Part shown: in pieces, positions 26,244 through 35,098 of the stretch
Numbering within the stretch: position 1 is the stretch's first letter
Layout: every line of letters starts with the position of its first letter
Source: JABFRG01 sp046351415
GTDB taxonomy: Bacteria > Myxococcota_A > Polyangia > Polyangiales > Polyangiaceae
NCBI GenBank assembly: GCA_046351415.1
Contig: JAXLYO010000012.1
Coordinates: forward strand, 62,001-126,000
Reading direction: 5' to 3'
DNA: 64,000 nucleotides
The notes under the pieces: model-generated
Database searches by the model: none
Seen by the model: only the letters and a program-made list of their open reading frames with translations
What the model was told of the DNA's origin: nothing
Made by a program: the position numbers and the translations under genes

Positions 26244-27209
26244 TCAGTTTCCAGAGTGCCCGTGCTCGGGCAGATACGTCGCAAGCGACGAAAACAGGCT
26301 GCGAACGTCGGCGACCCTCACCCGAAACGGCGCCGCAACCTCGGCACACGACAGGAAGTCAGGCGTGGTGGCGACGGCCGCATATGCAGCAGCTGCTGCT
26401 GCGAGGGTTGGTGAGAGATCTTTGCCGACGAGGCGCTTCATTTCACCGAACGCAGTCTTCAAGATGCGAACGGCTCGTTGACGCTCGTTTGCGCGGAACG
26501 GAAGGCGATCGAGGCCGCGCTCGAGTGCTTCTTGCGCGAGTTTGTACCCTTTGGGGCGGCGCACTGTCACCCTGCGTACCTTGCGCGTCGTCGCCCCCAG
26601 TTCCGAGTGAGCGTCGACGTCTGCATCCATCCACGCGAGTAGATCTTGGAGCTCGTCGGTGATCGGGCTCGCGCTCGCTTCCAAGAGCGCGCGCGCCCGT
26701 GAACGATAGCCGGCCTCCACGAGCGCATGAGCGTAGGAAGCGATGACTTCCGTATCGTGCGGGAGGGATGCATGCGCGACCGAAAGGTGCGGAAGGGCCT
26801 CGGCGGGATGATGTAGAGCCACGTCGAGCAGGTGCCCCAAGTTGTGGGCATACCAAGGGTTGGTGGGAGCCGCTTCCAACGCGCGACGATAGGCCTCGGC
26901 CGCGTACTTGTAGTGGCCCATGAGCGTCTGCGCGAGCGCCAGGATAGCCCATGCGCGGTCGTCCTTCGGCCGTGCCGCCACGACGACCCGAGCGAGGAGC
27001 GAAGCCTTCCAGGGCGCTTCCTCGACCAGGACTTCAGCGAGCTGGCGGTGGGCGAAAAGGTTCTCCGGACTGCCCTTCGGGGTCTCTTCGAGCATGCGCT
27101 CGAGCATGGGCAAGAGCTCGCGATCCAGATTGGCGAAGGCCTCACGCGAGGCGGCTGATTCCGCCTTCGCGAAGCGTTCGCGCGCTGTTCGTGGACGCCT
27201 GCGGGCCAT
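26244..27209 (-). CDS. TPR protein with a possible cyclin-like C-terminal region
   Basis: A 321-residue cytosolic protein. Residues 50-180 hold TPR-like units (AWAILALAQTLMGHYKYAAEAYRRALEAAPTN is the clearest). The C-terminal 60 residues (SPTLAAAAAAYAAVAT, then AEVAAPFRVRVADVRSLFSSLATYL) have the spacing of a TFIIB/cyclin repeat, with an Ala-rich helix followed by a helix-turn-helix-like segment; this is an inference from pattern only. It has no signal peptide. The gene lies 119 nt downstream of the DG-module gene on the same strand. Function unknown. Confidence 0.7.
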   Translation of the reverse strand: MARRRPRTARERFAKAESAASREAFANLDRELLPMLERMLEETPKGSPENLFAHRQLAEVLVEEAPWKASLLARVVVAARPKDDRAWAILALAQTLMGHYKYAAEAYRRALEAAPTNPWYAHNLGHLLDVALHHPAEALPHLSVAHASLPHDTEVIASYAHALVEAGYRSRARALLEASASPITDELQDLLAWMDADVDAHSELGATTRKVRRVTVRRPKGYKLAQEALERGLDRLPFRANERQRAVRILKTAFGEMKRLVGKDLSPTLAAAAAAYAAVATTPDFLSCAEVAAPFRVRVADVRSLFSSLATYLPEHGHSGN

Positions 27210-27328
27210 GTTCTAACGTTCTAGCTTCGAGGTACCACTCGCGCAATGCGACACGCCGTATCTATGTGTTCGCGTTGAATTTTCCTTGCGTGAGCAGGAA
27301 ACCTAGCTATGCGGGCGTGTACCGTCCG

Positions 27329-28150
27329 TCAACGGAACGAGATGACTCGCTGCTGCACGAGGTCGCTCAGAATCCGCAGCACGTCGAGGTGGGGCATTCC
27401 GCTCACGTCGAGGATCATCTCGAGCGAAGACATGCCGTCGACGTGGTGGAGTACGAAAGCGGCCTTCTGGTCGATCGACATCCATCGCAATTGCTCGGCT
27501 GGCACGATGACCACCGGAACGCGATCGAAGGAACCGACCCGCGCCGTGTACATCTTCATCAGCGTCTCGCGGCAGCGGTCCCGAAGCGCACGTGCGTCGT
27601 CGTCCGCGGGGGAGTCCGTGAGGACTGCCTCTGCCGCATCGAGCGCGCCCGTGAAGTCTCCGAGGGCCTCGAGCTCACGCATCGTGCGCCGGCGATCTTG
27701 GGTGCGTCGCTCGCTTTCGTCGACGAGCGCGTCGAGGGGCATCTTTGGCGGACTCAGTTGCGCGGCAAGCGGGATGGCGCCATCGACCGCCTTCGTTGCC
27801 GCGACTTCGTAGTCGGGCGGGGCAGGGTGCGTCGGACGCTCTACGCCGTCGTCTGGTTCACTCTCGTAGGGAGACAGCTCGATGCCGAGGTCTGCGAGGG
27901 CCGCATCGTCGGAAGGGGGAAGGGCGGTCGGAATTCCGCCTGGCTCGTCCGGAGCTTCGAACGAGTTCGCGAGATTGAGGGCACCGGACGAAATGCGACG
28001 ATAGGGCTCCTTCGGAGCTTCTATCTCCGTCTCGGACTTGCGGCGCAAGTCCTCCGTCGCTTCGCTATCCGCCAACGTCGGGAGCTGCCCACGCCGCTTT
28101 GGCGGAAGGTCGCTCCGGCTGCCGTTGTCGTGTCCTTTTCCTTTGCTCAC
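27329..28150 (-). CDS. Protein of unknown function with C-terminal DG winged-helix-like module
   Basis: A 273-residue protein with a charged, probably disordered N-terminal half. A short helical hairpin (MRELEALGDFTGALDAAEAVLTDSPADDDARALRDRC) resembles one TPR. The C-terminal module (about 220-273) reads FVLHHVDGMSSLEMILDVSG and then VLRILSDLVQQRVISF. The same module, aromatic-x-x-x-DG-x-x-S-x-x-E-I, occurs at the N-terminus of the J-domain protein at 30.2 kb and in the DUF4388 protein at 44.6 kb. It is 32 nt downstream of the Hsp70 gene and so likely in its operon. Function unknown. Confidence 0.72.
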   Translation of the reverse strand: MSKGKGHDNGSRSDLPPKRRGQLPTLADSEATEDLRRKSETEIEAPKEPYRRISSGALNLANSFEAPDEPGGIPTALPPSDDAALADLGIELSPYESEPDDGVERPTHPAPPDYEVAATKAVDGAIPLAAQLSPPKMPLDALVDESERRTQDRRRTMRELEALGDFTGALDAAEAVLTDSPADDDARALRDRCRETLMKMYTARVGSFDRVPVVIVPAEQLRWMSIDQKAAFVLHHVDGMSSLEMILDVSGMPHLDVLRILSDLVQQRVISFR

Positions 28151-28182
28151 ACCGCGTTCCTTGCTTCTCCTGAGCCTCCCGC

Positions 28183-30006
28183 TCAGGTGCGCGCCACCAC
28201 GCCCTTGAACATGCGCTGTGTGCGGCTCAGGCCTTCGACGTGCTCCTTGACTGCCACGAGGTCTTTGCGGCCGATGGCTTGCTTCGCGCGCTCCACGATG
28301 TTGCGGGCCTTCTCGACGGCGTCACGACCAAAGTCGCTGCTGGCGACGATTTGCTCGACCTGCGGGAAAAGGCGCTCGATGTCGGCGATGAGTTTCTCGG
28401 CCTCTTGACGCTGACCTTCGAACTCTTCGCTGGCGCGGCGGTCGACGAGCTCTCCCTGCGCGTTCTGGATCGCGCGGGAGATTTCGTCGCGGGTGAGGCC
28501 GCTCGTGGCGGTGACTTGAATCGATTGCTCGAGCGCCGTTTCGAGGTCCTTGGCGCGGACGCTCACGATGCCGTCGGCGTTGATCTCGAACGTGACCTCG
28601 ATTTCGACCGCACCCTTGGGAGCGCGGCGCAGACCCGTGAGAATGAACTCTCCGAGTAGCTCGTTCTCTTCCGCTTTCTCCGAGTCGCCCTGCATGACGA
28701 GAATCTTCACGGCCGTCTGGTTGTCGCGGCTCGTGGTGAAGATCTTCGTACGATGCGTGGGGACCGTCGTATTGGCCGGAATGAGCTCTTCGAAGAAGTT
28801 TCCGAACGTCATGATGCCGAGCGGGTGCGGCGTCACGTCGAGGAGAATCATCTCGTGTTGCTCGTCGACGAGCGCCGAGCCCTGGATACCGGCGCCGAGA
28901 GCAACGACCTCGTCCGGGTGGACGCCCTTGTTCGGCTCGCGCTCGAAGAATGCGCCGACGGCTTCTTGAATGCGCGGCATGCGAGTCATGCCCCCGACGA
29001 GGATCACGTCGTCGATGTCCTTCTTGCCGAGGCCTGCGTCTTCGAGGGTCTGCTTGCAGATGTCGACCGTGCGCTCGATGAGGTCGCTGCAAATTTCTTC
29101 GAGCGTCTTGCGATCCATCGAGCGCTGCATGTGAAGCGCGTCGTTGCGGCCGCTCGAGATGATGAAGGGAAGGTTGATTTCCGTTTCGCGAACCGACGAG
29201 AGCTCGCACTTCGCCTTTTCGGCCGCATCCTTCAGGCGTTGGAGCGCCATACGGTCTTGCCTCAGGTCGACGTTGTGCTCCTTCTGGAAGCCCGTGACGA
29301 GCCAGTCGATGATGCGCGCGTCGACGTCTTCGCCACCGAGGAACGTGTCGCCAGCGGTCGCGATGACCTTGAAGACGCCGCCCGCGCCGATCTCGAGAAT
29401 CGAGATGTCGAAGGTGCCGCCACCGAAGTCGTACACGGCGATCGTCTTCTCGAGGTTCTTGCCGAAGCCGTAGGCGAGCGCCGCCGCCGTCGGCTCGTTG
29501 ATGATACGAATGACCTCGAGGCCCGCAATTTCGCCTGCGTCCTTCGTGGCCTGGCGCTGGTTGTCGTTGAAGTAGGCGGGGACCGTGATGACGGCCTTCT
29601 TCACGGGCTCGCCGAGGTAGTCTTCGGCGATGACCTTCATCTCTTGGAGGACCATCGCGCTCACCTCGGGAACGGCGTATTCCTTGTCGCGAAGCACGAT
29701 GCGAGCATCGCCGTGGGGGCCTTCCGCGATGCGGTAACTCGAGGTGGCGACCGCATTCTTCACCTGGGCCGACGTCCACTTGCGACCGATGAGGCGCTTG
29801 GCCGCATAGACCGTATTTTCGGCGTTGGTAATCGCTTGGCGCTTCGCGATGTGACCGACAATGCGTTTGCCCGCTTCGGTGACCGCTACCATCGACGGGG
29901 TCGTCTTGTAGCCACCGCGATTCGGGATGACGACGGGCTCTCCCTTCTCGACAAGGGCCACGCACGAGTTGGTCGTGCCGAGATCGATGCCAATCACCTT
30001 TTCCAT
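28183..30006 (-). CDS. Hsp70 family chaperone (DnaK paralogue, SglK-like)
   Basis: A 607-residue Hsp70. The ATPase domain has IGIDLGTTNSCVAL, VPAYFNDNQRQATKDAG, INEPTAAALAYGFG, VYDFGGGTFDIS and DVILVGGMTRMP. The substrate-binding domain starts LDVTPHPLGI. The protein ends about 30 residues earlier than E. coli DnaK and lacks the disordered acidic tail, finishing MFKGVVART. This and the lack of grpE favour a paralogue, possibly like Myxococcus SglK needed for social motility, over the housekeeping DnaK; that is inference. A J-domain protein gene lies 208 nt upstream on the same strand. The ATG has AGGAG 7 nt before it. Confidence 0.9.
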   Translation of the reverse strand: MEKVIGIDLGTTNSCVALVEKGEPVVIPNRGGYKTTPSMVAVTEAGKRIVGHIAKRQAITNAENTVYAAKRLIGRKWTSAQVKNAVATSSYRIAEGPHGDARIVLRDKEYAVPEVSAMVLQEMKVIAEDYLGEPVKKAVITVPAYFNDNQRQATKDAGEIAGLEVIRIINEPTAAALAYGFGKNLEKTIAVYDFGGGTFDISILEIGAGGVFKVIATAGDTFLGGEDVDARIIDWLVTGFQKEHNVDLRQDRMALQRLKDAAEKAKCELSSVRETEINLPFIISSGRNDALHMQRSMDRKTLEEICSDLIERTVDICKQTLEDAGLGKKDIDDVILVGGMTRMPRIQEAVGAFFEREPNKGVHPDEVVALGAGIQGSALVDEQHEMILLDVTPHPLGIMTFGNFFEELIPANTTVPTHRTKIFTTSRDNQTAVKILVMQGDSEKAEENELLGEFILTGLRRAPKGAVEIEVTFEINADGIVSVRAKDLETALEQSIQVTATSGLTRDEISRAIQNAQGELVDRRASEEFEGQRQEAEKLIADIERLFPQVEQIVASSDFGRDAVEKARNIVERAKQAIGRKDLVAVKEHVEGLSRTQRMFKGVVART

Positions 30007-30214
30007 TCGACGCTCCTACAAGGGCCGCGGACCCCCCTCCACATCAGGGGTTCGCAATTGAACGCACGCGCGAATCGCGGGACAGCCGATTCCTTGTACG
30101 CCCGAAGCACAAGAGTATCGCAAAGTTAGAAGCTGACCCAACTAAATATGGGAAGCATGCGACCGTCTTCGCGGCCCCGCGCTCTCGCGTCGTACACGGC
30201 GATTTCGCGCGCCT

Positions 30215-31711
30215 CTACTCTGCTTTCTCTGCTTTTCCCTCGGCTTTCGCGAGGAGTCCGCGCGCGAGGTCGAGGCCCGCATCCAGTTCGAGGGCGCGTT
30301 TCAGAGCGCTTTTTGCCGCGGGCAACTGTTGGGCCTGTAGGTAGATGTGCCCGAGTGTCGTCTGGTAGGCCGCGTTCTTTGGCGACAATTCCACGGCACG
30401 CTTCGCGAAGTCTGCCGCTTCGTGCAGGTTGCCGTTTGCCTTCAAGATGGCGGCGGCGGCCGCTTCGAGGGCGACGGCGTCGAGAGGCCGCGCCTCGGTG
30501 ACGCGCCGGAACGATTTTTCGGCGCCCTGCCAATTGCCTTGCTCGCGCTCGTAGAGGCCCTGCTTCCAGTATTGGTCGGCGAGTTGTTCGGTCGCCTTCT
30601 TCTCGACGAACTGGAGTTCGTCTTTGAACGACGGGTCATCGGGGTAGTGCGAAATCGCCATGCGCAAAGCGTTCGCCGCGGACGCCCAGTCTCCCGCGGC
30701 CTTCGCGTTGTCGATCGCGGCCCGCGTTCCGCGGATGCGGGCTTCATGCATGTGTTGCTGCTTCTCTTCGTAGCGCTGCTTCAGCGCGGCGACGGCTTGT
30801 TCGCCCGAGAGCGTGCGCTTCTGTTGCTCGACTTTCGCGGCGACGACGTTCGGCTGGGATACCTTGCGGCCCGCGAGGAGTTTGGCGGCGAGTGCAGCTT
30901 TTCGTGCGGCCTCGTCGGCGACCGGGACATTCGCCGAGGAGGGGATGCGCGGGATCGAGGGACTCGAACTCTTCGGCAGCGGCGGCGGCATCGCACCGGC
31001 TTTCGGCGTCGTTGCCGCAGGCGTGGCGCCAGCTGCGGGCCCGGGCGAGGGGTCGGCACGTTTGGCATTCAGATCCGCGATCTCTTTCTCGAGTGCGGCT
31101 TGCTCACGGGCTTTCTCCGCTTTGGCCTCTTCGGCTGCGCGCTTGGCATCGTTGATGCCCTTCTGGAGCTGGGCTTCCATGCGCATCGTCTCGAGCACGA
31201 TGCCGAGGTACTTGTCGTAGTCGGCGCGCCGTTTGGGGTTCGAGAGCACGTCGTGGGCTTCGGTGACGCGCGCGAAGATCGCCTCCATCATCGCCTTGTA
31301 TGGCCCGAGGCGCTTCTTGAAGTATTTGTCGGGGTGGACGACGGCAGCGAGGTCGAAATAGGCGCGCTTGATGTCCTTTTTTTCCGCATCGACCGATACG
31401 CCGAGGAGCTCGTAGTTCGTCGTGTTGGCGATCTTCGTGTAGAGCGCACTCACGAGGGCTCGCTTGCTCGGATCGAGCTCGATCTCTTCTTCGGCGGCCT
31501 TTGGGGGCGGCTCGCTGTAAGTGACGAGGCCCGCGCGCTCGAGACGCCCCATGCATGCGAGAAAGTCTTCACCCGCGAGGCCCGTGAGTGTCGCAATCTC
31601 GTTCTCGGTCAGGTTGCCGTCGATGCGCTCCCAGACGAAGCCATCGAAGGGGTCGAGATTCATGTCTGCGGGAAAACTGTCTGTGATGCGTCGCGGAATG
31701 CGCTCCGTCAT
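30215..31711 (-). CDS. J-domain co-chaperone with DG module and C-terminal TPRs
   Basis: A 498-residue protein. The N-terminal module (about 22-66) reads FVWERIDGNLTENEIATLTG, then MGRLERAGLVTYSE, like the C-terminus of the neighbouring 27.3-kb protein. A J-domain follows (about 98-165) with the HPD motif at 126-128 (AAVVHPDKYF) and ANTTNYELLGV at its start. A long charged and Pro/Ala-rich linker and a coiled coil lead to three TPRs (about 370-490, EKSFRRVTEARPLDAVALEAAA and AAYQTTLGHIYLQAQQLPAAKSAL). The J-domain should stimulate the Hsp70 encoded next in the same direction. It starts 3 nt after the acyltransferase stop. Confidence 0.87.
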   Translation of the reverse strand: MTERIPRRITDSFPADMNLDPFDGFVWERIDGNLTENEIATLTGLAGEDFLACMGRLERAGLVTYSEPPPKAAEEEIELDPSKRALVSALYTKIANTTNYELLGVSVDAEKKDIKRAYFDLAAVVHPDKYFKKRLGPYKAMMEAIFARVTEAHDVLSNPKRRADYDKYLGIVLETMRMEAQLQKGINDAKRAAEEAKAEKAREQAALEKEIADLNAKRADPSPGPAAGATPAATTPKAGAMPPPLPKSSSPSIPRIPSSANVPVADEAARKAALAAKLLAGRKVSQPNVVAAKVEQQKRTLSGEQAVAALKQRYEEKQQHMHEARIRGTRAAIDNAKAAGDWASAANALRMAISHYPDDPSFKDELQFVEKKATEQLADQYWKQGLYEREQGNWQGAEKSFRRVTEARPLDAVALEAAAAAILKANGNLHEAADFAKRAVELSPKNAAYQTTLGHIYLQAQQLPAAKSALKRALELDAGLDLARGLLAKAEGKAEKAE

Positions 31712-31714
31712 GCT

Positions 31715-32692
31715 CTAGAGCTTATCCTTTTCGCGGGGCGCGCGCTCGAAATCGGGGACGGTTTCCCAGCGAGGGTGCATCCACGGCCAGGAGGAGGGCC
31801 GCGCGAGAATTCGGGCCGAAAGCTCTCGATTGATACGTGTCGTCAGCTCGCGTTCGCCTTCTTCATCGGGAGCGAGGTCGTGCGTGGGGACATGCGTCAC
31901 GGTGACGAACCGCTCCGCCAGGGTGGCGACGACGACGGCTGCCCCCGTGCGGAGCGCCAATCTCGCGGGGCCGACGGCGGTGTCGGCAGGGCGGTCCATG
32001 AACGGAACGCGAACGGATGCGACGCGAGACCGGAGGTCCATCGGTATCGCGAGGACACCATTTTCCCTTAGGGTTCGGACGAGTCTGAAAGCGGCGCCCT
32101 TCGCGCCCCGAGCAATCGCCTTCATGCCGGCGCGATGGCGTACCGTTTCGAGCCAGCCGTCGAAACGAGGATCGTAGGCCTCGCGCACGACGGCGGTTAC
32201 TGGAAGTGGAATGGCCGCGAGCGCGGCGCCAACGCGCTCCCAATTGCCAAGATGGGCCGACGCGAGAACGATGCCGCGGCCTTCGCCGTGCAATGCGCGT
32301 AGCAGCGCCTTGCCTGCGGCGTCGACCGTGAGGCGATGGTCCTTCGACTCGGGCTTGTCGAGGAGGGTCGCCACGACGTCGCCGAGCTCCGAACCGAGCT
32401 CGCGATAGCACCGAACGAGGAGCGCTCGTCGTTCGGTTGCGTCGAGGTCTGGAAACGTACGCGCGATGTTCGCTTCTGCTCGCTTGCGTTCTTTGGGTAC
32501 GACGAAGCGCGCGAAAGAGCCGAGTCGCGAGCCGAAGCTGCGAAGCGTTCGTCGCGAAAAGTAGGACGCGATGAACAAGCACGTACGCGCGACGCCGTAG
32601 AGGACGTCGTTCTTGAAGCGTTGCTTCCGGCTCCACACGCCTCCCTCGCGTAGGTCGCGAGGCAAGTCCCGGGTGTTCACGCTTGCTGCCAT
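31715..32692 (-). CDS. LpxL/HtrB-type lysophospholipid or lipid A acyltransferase
   Basis: A 325-residue inner-membrane acyltransferase of the lauroyl/myristoyl transferase family. It has an N-terminal amphipathic and hydrophobic anchor (about 30-65), the catalytic HxxxxE motif HLGNWE (H147, E152), and downstream blocks LAIPMDLRSR and VPFMDRPADTAVGPARLALRTGA typical of the family. Its ATG overlaps the stop of the upstream lipoprotein by 1 nt and it is 3 nt from the J-domain gene, so it sits inside the sigma-factor-to-Hsp70 gene run. Substrate unproven. Confidence 0.88.
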   Translation of the reverse strand: MAASVNTRDLPRDLREGGVWSRKQRFKNDVLYGVARTCLFIASYFSRRTLRSFGSRLGSFARFVVPKERKRAEANIARTFPDLDATERRALLVRCYRELGSELGDVVATLLDKPESKDHRLTVDAAGKALLRALHGEGRGIVLASAHLGNWERVGAALAAIPLPVTAVVREAYDPRFDGWLETVRHRAGMKAIARGAKGAAFRLVRTLRENGVLAIPMDLRSRVASVRVPFMDRPADTAVGPARLALRTGAAVVVATLAERFVTVTHVPTHDLAPDEEGERELTTRINRELSARILARPSSWPWMHPRWETVPDFERAPREKDKL

Positions 32693-33195
32693 CAGCGCGA
32701 AGGAACGGGGTCTCGGGGTTCGACGGACGTGCCACCGGGGCAGCTTCCGCAGGCCTTCTTGACCGCTTCGCGGGCCTTTCGCACTCGATCGGTGGAACGC
32801 GTGCAGATGCCCCGCTCATCGGGAAGCGTCGCTGCGGCGCAGAGCTCACCGCACGCGTGGTCCATGCTCCCGAGCGCGCGACATGCGTCCGCGCAATCAC
32901 CTCCCGCTCGCTCGATGCGCGCCGCGGCTTCGTCGATGATCGAAAGCCTTCGCGCTTGGGCGCCCACTTGCTTCGGCGTGGGGCCCTCGGGGGCGGCTCC
33001 CTGGGGAGTGTCGGGAACTTTCGTCGGCGCGGCGGGCCTGGGGGCGGTCCCTTCGGAGGACGTGCCCGCCGCTGGCGTAGCGTCTGCGTTCGGCGCAGTG
33101 GGAGTGGCCGCATCCTTTTGCGCACCACCGCATGCCGTGACGAAGACGACCATGGAGAGGGTGCAAAGTGAGCGGCGAGCTGTTCGGTGTTTCAT
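32692..33195 (-). CDS. Small Cys-containing putative lipoprotein
   Basis: A 167-residue predicted lipoprotein with lipobox VTAC. A Pro/Ala/Thr-rich spacer precedes a helical region with seven cysteines (GDCADACRALGSMDHACGELC, then GICTRS and ACGSCPGG), suggesting disulfide bridges in the periplasm. I set the start at the ATG at 33195, which overlaps the upstream TGA (ATGA) and gives a clean signal peptide. The longer open frame upstream is a shadow of the next gene. Function unknown. Confidence 0.72.
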   Translation of the reverse strand: MKHRTARRSLCTLSMVVFVTACGGAQKDAATPTAPNADATPAAGTSSEGTAPRPAAPTKVPDTPQGAAPEGPTPKQVGAQARRLSIIDEAAARIERAGGDCADACRALGSMDHACGELCAAATLPDERGICTRSTDRVRKAREAVKKACGSCPGGTSVEPRDPVPSR

Positions 33196-33776
33196 CGTGC
33201 ACCTCCGTCGGTAAGAGCCTTCTTGATGACGCGGTCTTGGATGGCGATGGCCTCTTCGAGTGCCGCGAGCGCGCGTTTGCGGGCTGCCTCCGCCGCGTCT
33301 TTGCCTCCGCCGTCTGCGAGGGCGCGGCTGCGCGCTTCTTCGATCAAGCCGCGAATCTCGAAGAGGTGTCCACGGAAGTAGGTGTCGCCCTGCGCATGGA
33401 CCAAGCCTTGATCGATGTCGCGACTCGCTTGATCGAGGGCGTTTCGTGAGAGCTCGAGTTCGGCCATGCGTGCAAATGCGTCGGCGAGCACTTCTTCGAC
33501 TTCGGGCACGGAGTTGCCTTGATGCGGCGTCGGCGCGTCGACGAGACGCTTCAGGGCTCCGAGCGCTTCGTCGATCTTGCCGGCGCTCTCGTGGACACTC
33601 GCTTCGTGATGGAGCGCTCGCGCTTGCGAAAGATACGCGAGGATCGGCGCATCGACGACGACCGCGCCGTTGTCGTTGCAACGAACGTCAGGATTCTTTC
33701 GATCGCAAGCGAGCGCGAAAGCCATGACTGCGAGAGCTAGCGGCACGACGGACCGCACATGACGCCGGAAGTTCAT
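33192..33776 (-). CDS. Putative lipoprotein, helical, TPR-like
   Basis: A 194-residue predicted lipoprotein with lipobox FALAC followed by DRKNPDVRC. The mature part is mostly helical, with TPR-like spacing (ALHHEASVHESAGKIDEALGALKRLVDAPTP and ARMAELELSRNALDQASRDID). It overlaps both neighbours by ATGA, which places it in the operon led by the sigma factor at 35.06 kb. An envelope-located role in the sigma/anti-sigma circuit is an inference from context only. Confidence 0.7.
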   Translation of the reverse strand: MNFRRHVRSVVPLALAVMAFALACDRKNPDVRCNDNGAVVVDAPILAYLSQARALHHEASVHESAGKIDEALGALKRLVDAPTPHQGNSVPEVEEVLADAFARMAELELSRNALDQASRDIDQGLVHAQGDTYFRGHLFEIRGLIEEARSRALADGGGKDAAEAARKRALAALEEAIAIQDRVIKKALTDGGAR

Positions 33777-34447
33777 TTCACCCCCCAGCGCGCAAATCGG
33801 TTGTGTCGGTAGTCCGACGTGCGTGCTTGCGCGATGCGATCGATGCGCGAAGAACCCCTTGACGGAGAAGCGAGGGAGGCGCGCGCGTCGAAAGGTTCGT
33901 CGAAGAGCTCCTGCGTCGACCGTGCGGGCACGAGCGATGCTCGAAGGTCGACCATACCGGAAGGCGCTGCGCCTCCGAACCAGGCACCCGCACGGACGTA
34001 AAGGAGAAACGCCGCTGCCACTGCCATGACGATACTGGCCGCCGCGGTAATCGAGCGAGGGCGGAAGGAAAGGACGCGACCTTTCTTCGGGGCATCGATT
34101 GCGCGCCTTGCACGCTCGCCCAGGTCTCGTGGCACATCTGTCTCACCGAGGGCCGCGCGAAGCGCGTCACGAACGAGCGCTGCGTCACCGGTGTTCGCTT
34201 CGAGGTCGTCCCTGAAAGCTTTTGCGCTGGCGAGCTCCGCTTCCGTCGGTGCAAAGGCGATGGCTTCGGCGACCAGGTGATGGAGCTCCTCGGCAGAAAG
34301 GTCTCCCGGCGCGTACCCGTGGCGAAGGGCGTTCAACCAAGCGCGATCGTCCGTCACTTCGTCGCGAGCGAGAGCATCGCGCAGCTCACCGGCGAGGCGA
34401 AGTTCCTCGGGAGTCACTTGCTCCAGATTCAGATTCTCGTCGCTCAT
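33773..34447 (-). CDS. Single-pass membrane protein, anti-sigma factor candidate
   Basis: A 224-residue protein encoded directly after a sigma-70 family gene with an ATGA overlap, the usual place for an anti-sigma factor. The N-terminal 135 residues are acidic and helical (LRLAGELRDALARDEVTDDRAW, SAEELHHLVAEAIAFA). One membrane segment follows (about 137-155, AAASIVMAVAAAFLLYV), then a C-terminal periplasmic part of about 65 residues. The zinc-binding HxxxCxxC motif of classical anti-sigma domains is absent and there is no Cys, so the call rests on context and topology. Confidence 0.65.
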   Translation of the reverse strand: MSDENLNLEQVTPEELRLAGELRDALARDEVTDDRAWLNALRHGYAPGDLSAEELHHLVAEAIAFAPTEAELASAKAFRDDLEANTGDAALVRDALRAALGETDVPRDLGERARRAIDAPKKGRVLSFRPRSITAAASIVMAVAAAFLLYVRAGAWFGGAAPSGMVDLRASLVPARSTQELFDEPFDARASLASPSRGSSRIDRIAQARTSDYRHNRFARWGVK

Positions 34448-35058
34448 GGGGAACGCTCGCCTCCCTTGCTTTCATGCTCGAGCGCCTTGCGCAAGGATTG
34501 CACGGCTCTATGTAGCACGACGTCGAATGTCGATGGCGTGACGCCCAGTTCGGCCGCCACTGTTTCACGAGGAGCTTCTTCGAGGATGCGTCGCCGAATG
34601 GCTACCTCGTACCGGGGGTGGAGCCCCGCCAGAGCGGCGGTGATGCGTGCGCGCACGACCTCCTTGTCGCGATGCTCGAGAATGGCTTCGTCGGCGACGT
34701 CGTCGCTCTCGCCACGATTGAGCTCGGCTTCGATGTCGTCCGCCGCCCAGACGAGCGTCTTCTTCCGTGCGCGGAGAGCATCGAGCGCGACGCGCAGCGC
34801 AATCATGCGGAGCCATGGGTAGACGCCGCGGTCTTGCCATCGGAAACTCCCGATGGCGACGATGACCTTCATGTAGGTTTCCGACAGTGCGTCCTTCGCC
34901 GCGGCCTCGGAACCGAGTCTCGGCAAGAGCACGCTCCGATAGAGTGCCGGGCCATGCAGGCGCAAGAGCTCTCCGAGGGCTGCCTTGTCGCCGGCCTGAG
35001 CCTGCTCGACGAGCATGCGATCGCGAGGCGGTGTCAGGTCCGTCACGAGCGGCAGCAT
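34444..35058 (-). CDS. RNA polymerase sigma-70 family (ECF-like) sigma factor
   Basis: A 204-residue sigma factor of the extracytoplasmic-function type. Region 2 is visible as LVEQAQAGDKAALGELLRLHGPALYRSVL and YMKVIVAIGSFRWQDRGVYPWLRMIALRVALDAL. Region 4 has the helix-turn-helix EEAPRETVAAELGVTPSTFDVVLHRAVQSLRKAL. I chose the ATG at 35058 because the longer frame upstream lacks sigma similarity and crosses the divergent peptidase gene. It leads a tight minus-strand run with the anti-sigma candidate, two lipoproteins and an acyltransferase, and may autoregulate it. Confidence 0.9.
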   Translation of the reverse strand: MLPLVTDLTPPRDRMLVEQAQAGDKAALGELLRLHGPALYRSVLLPRLGSEAAAKDALSETYMKVIVAIGSFRWQDRGVYPWLRMIALRVALDALRARKKTLVWAADDIEAELNRGESDDVADEAILEHRDKEVVRARITAALAGLHPRYEVAIRRRILEEAPRETVAAELGVTPSTFDVVLHRAVQSLRKALEHESKGGERSP

Positions 35059-35098
35059 AAGGGAAATGGCGAAGCTCACGACAAGAGAACGGTGGGCG

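Noticed and set aside
30347..32071. A 574-codon frame opposite the J-protein and acyltransferase
   Set aside because: The minus-strand genes have HPD, TPR and HxxxxE motifs. The + strand translation has no recognisable fold.
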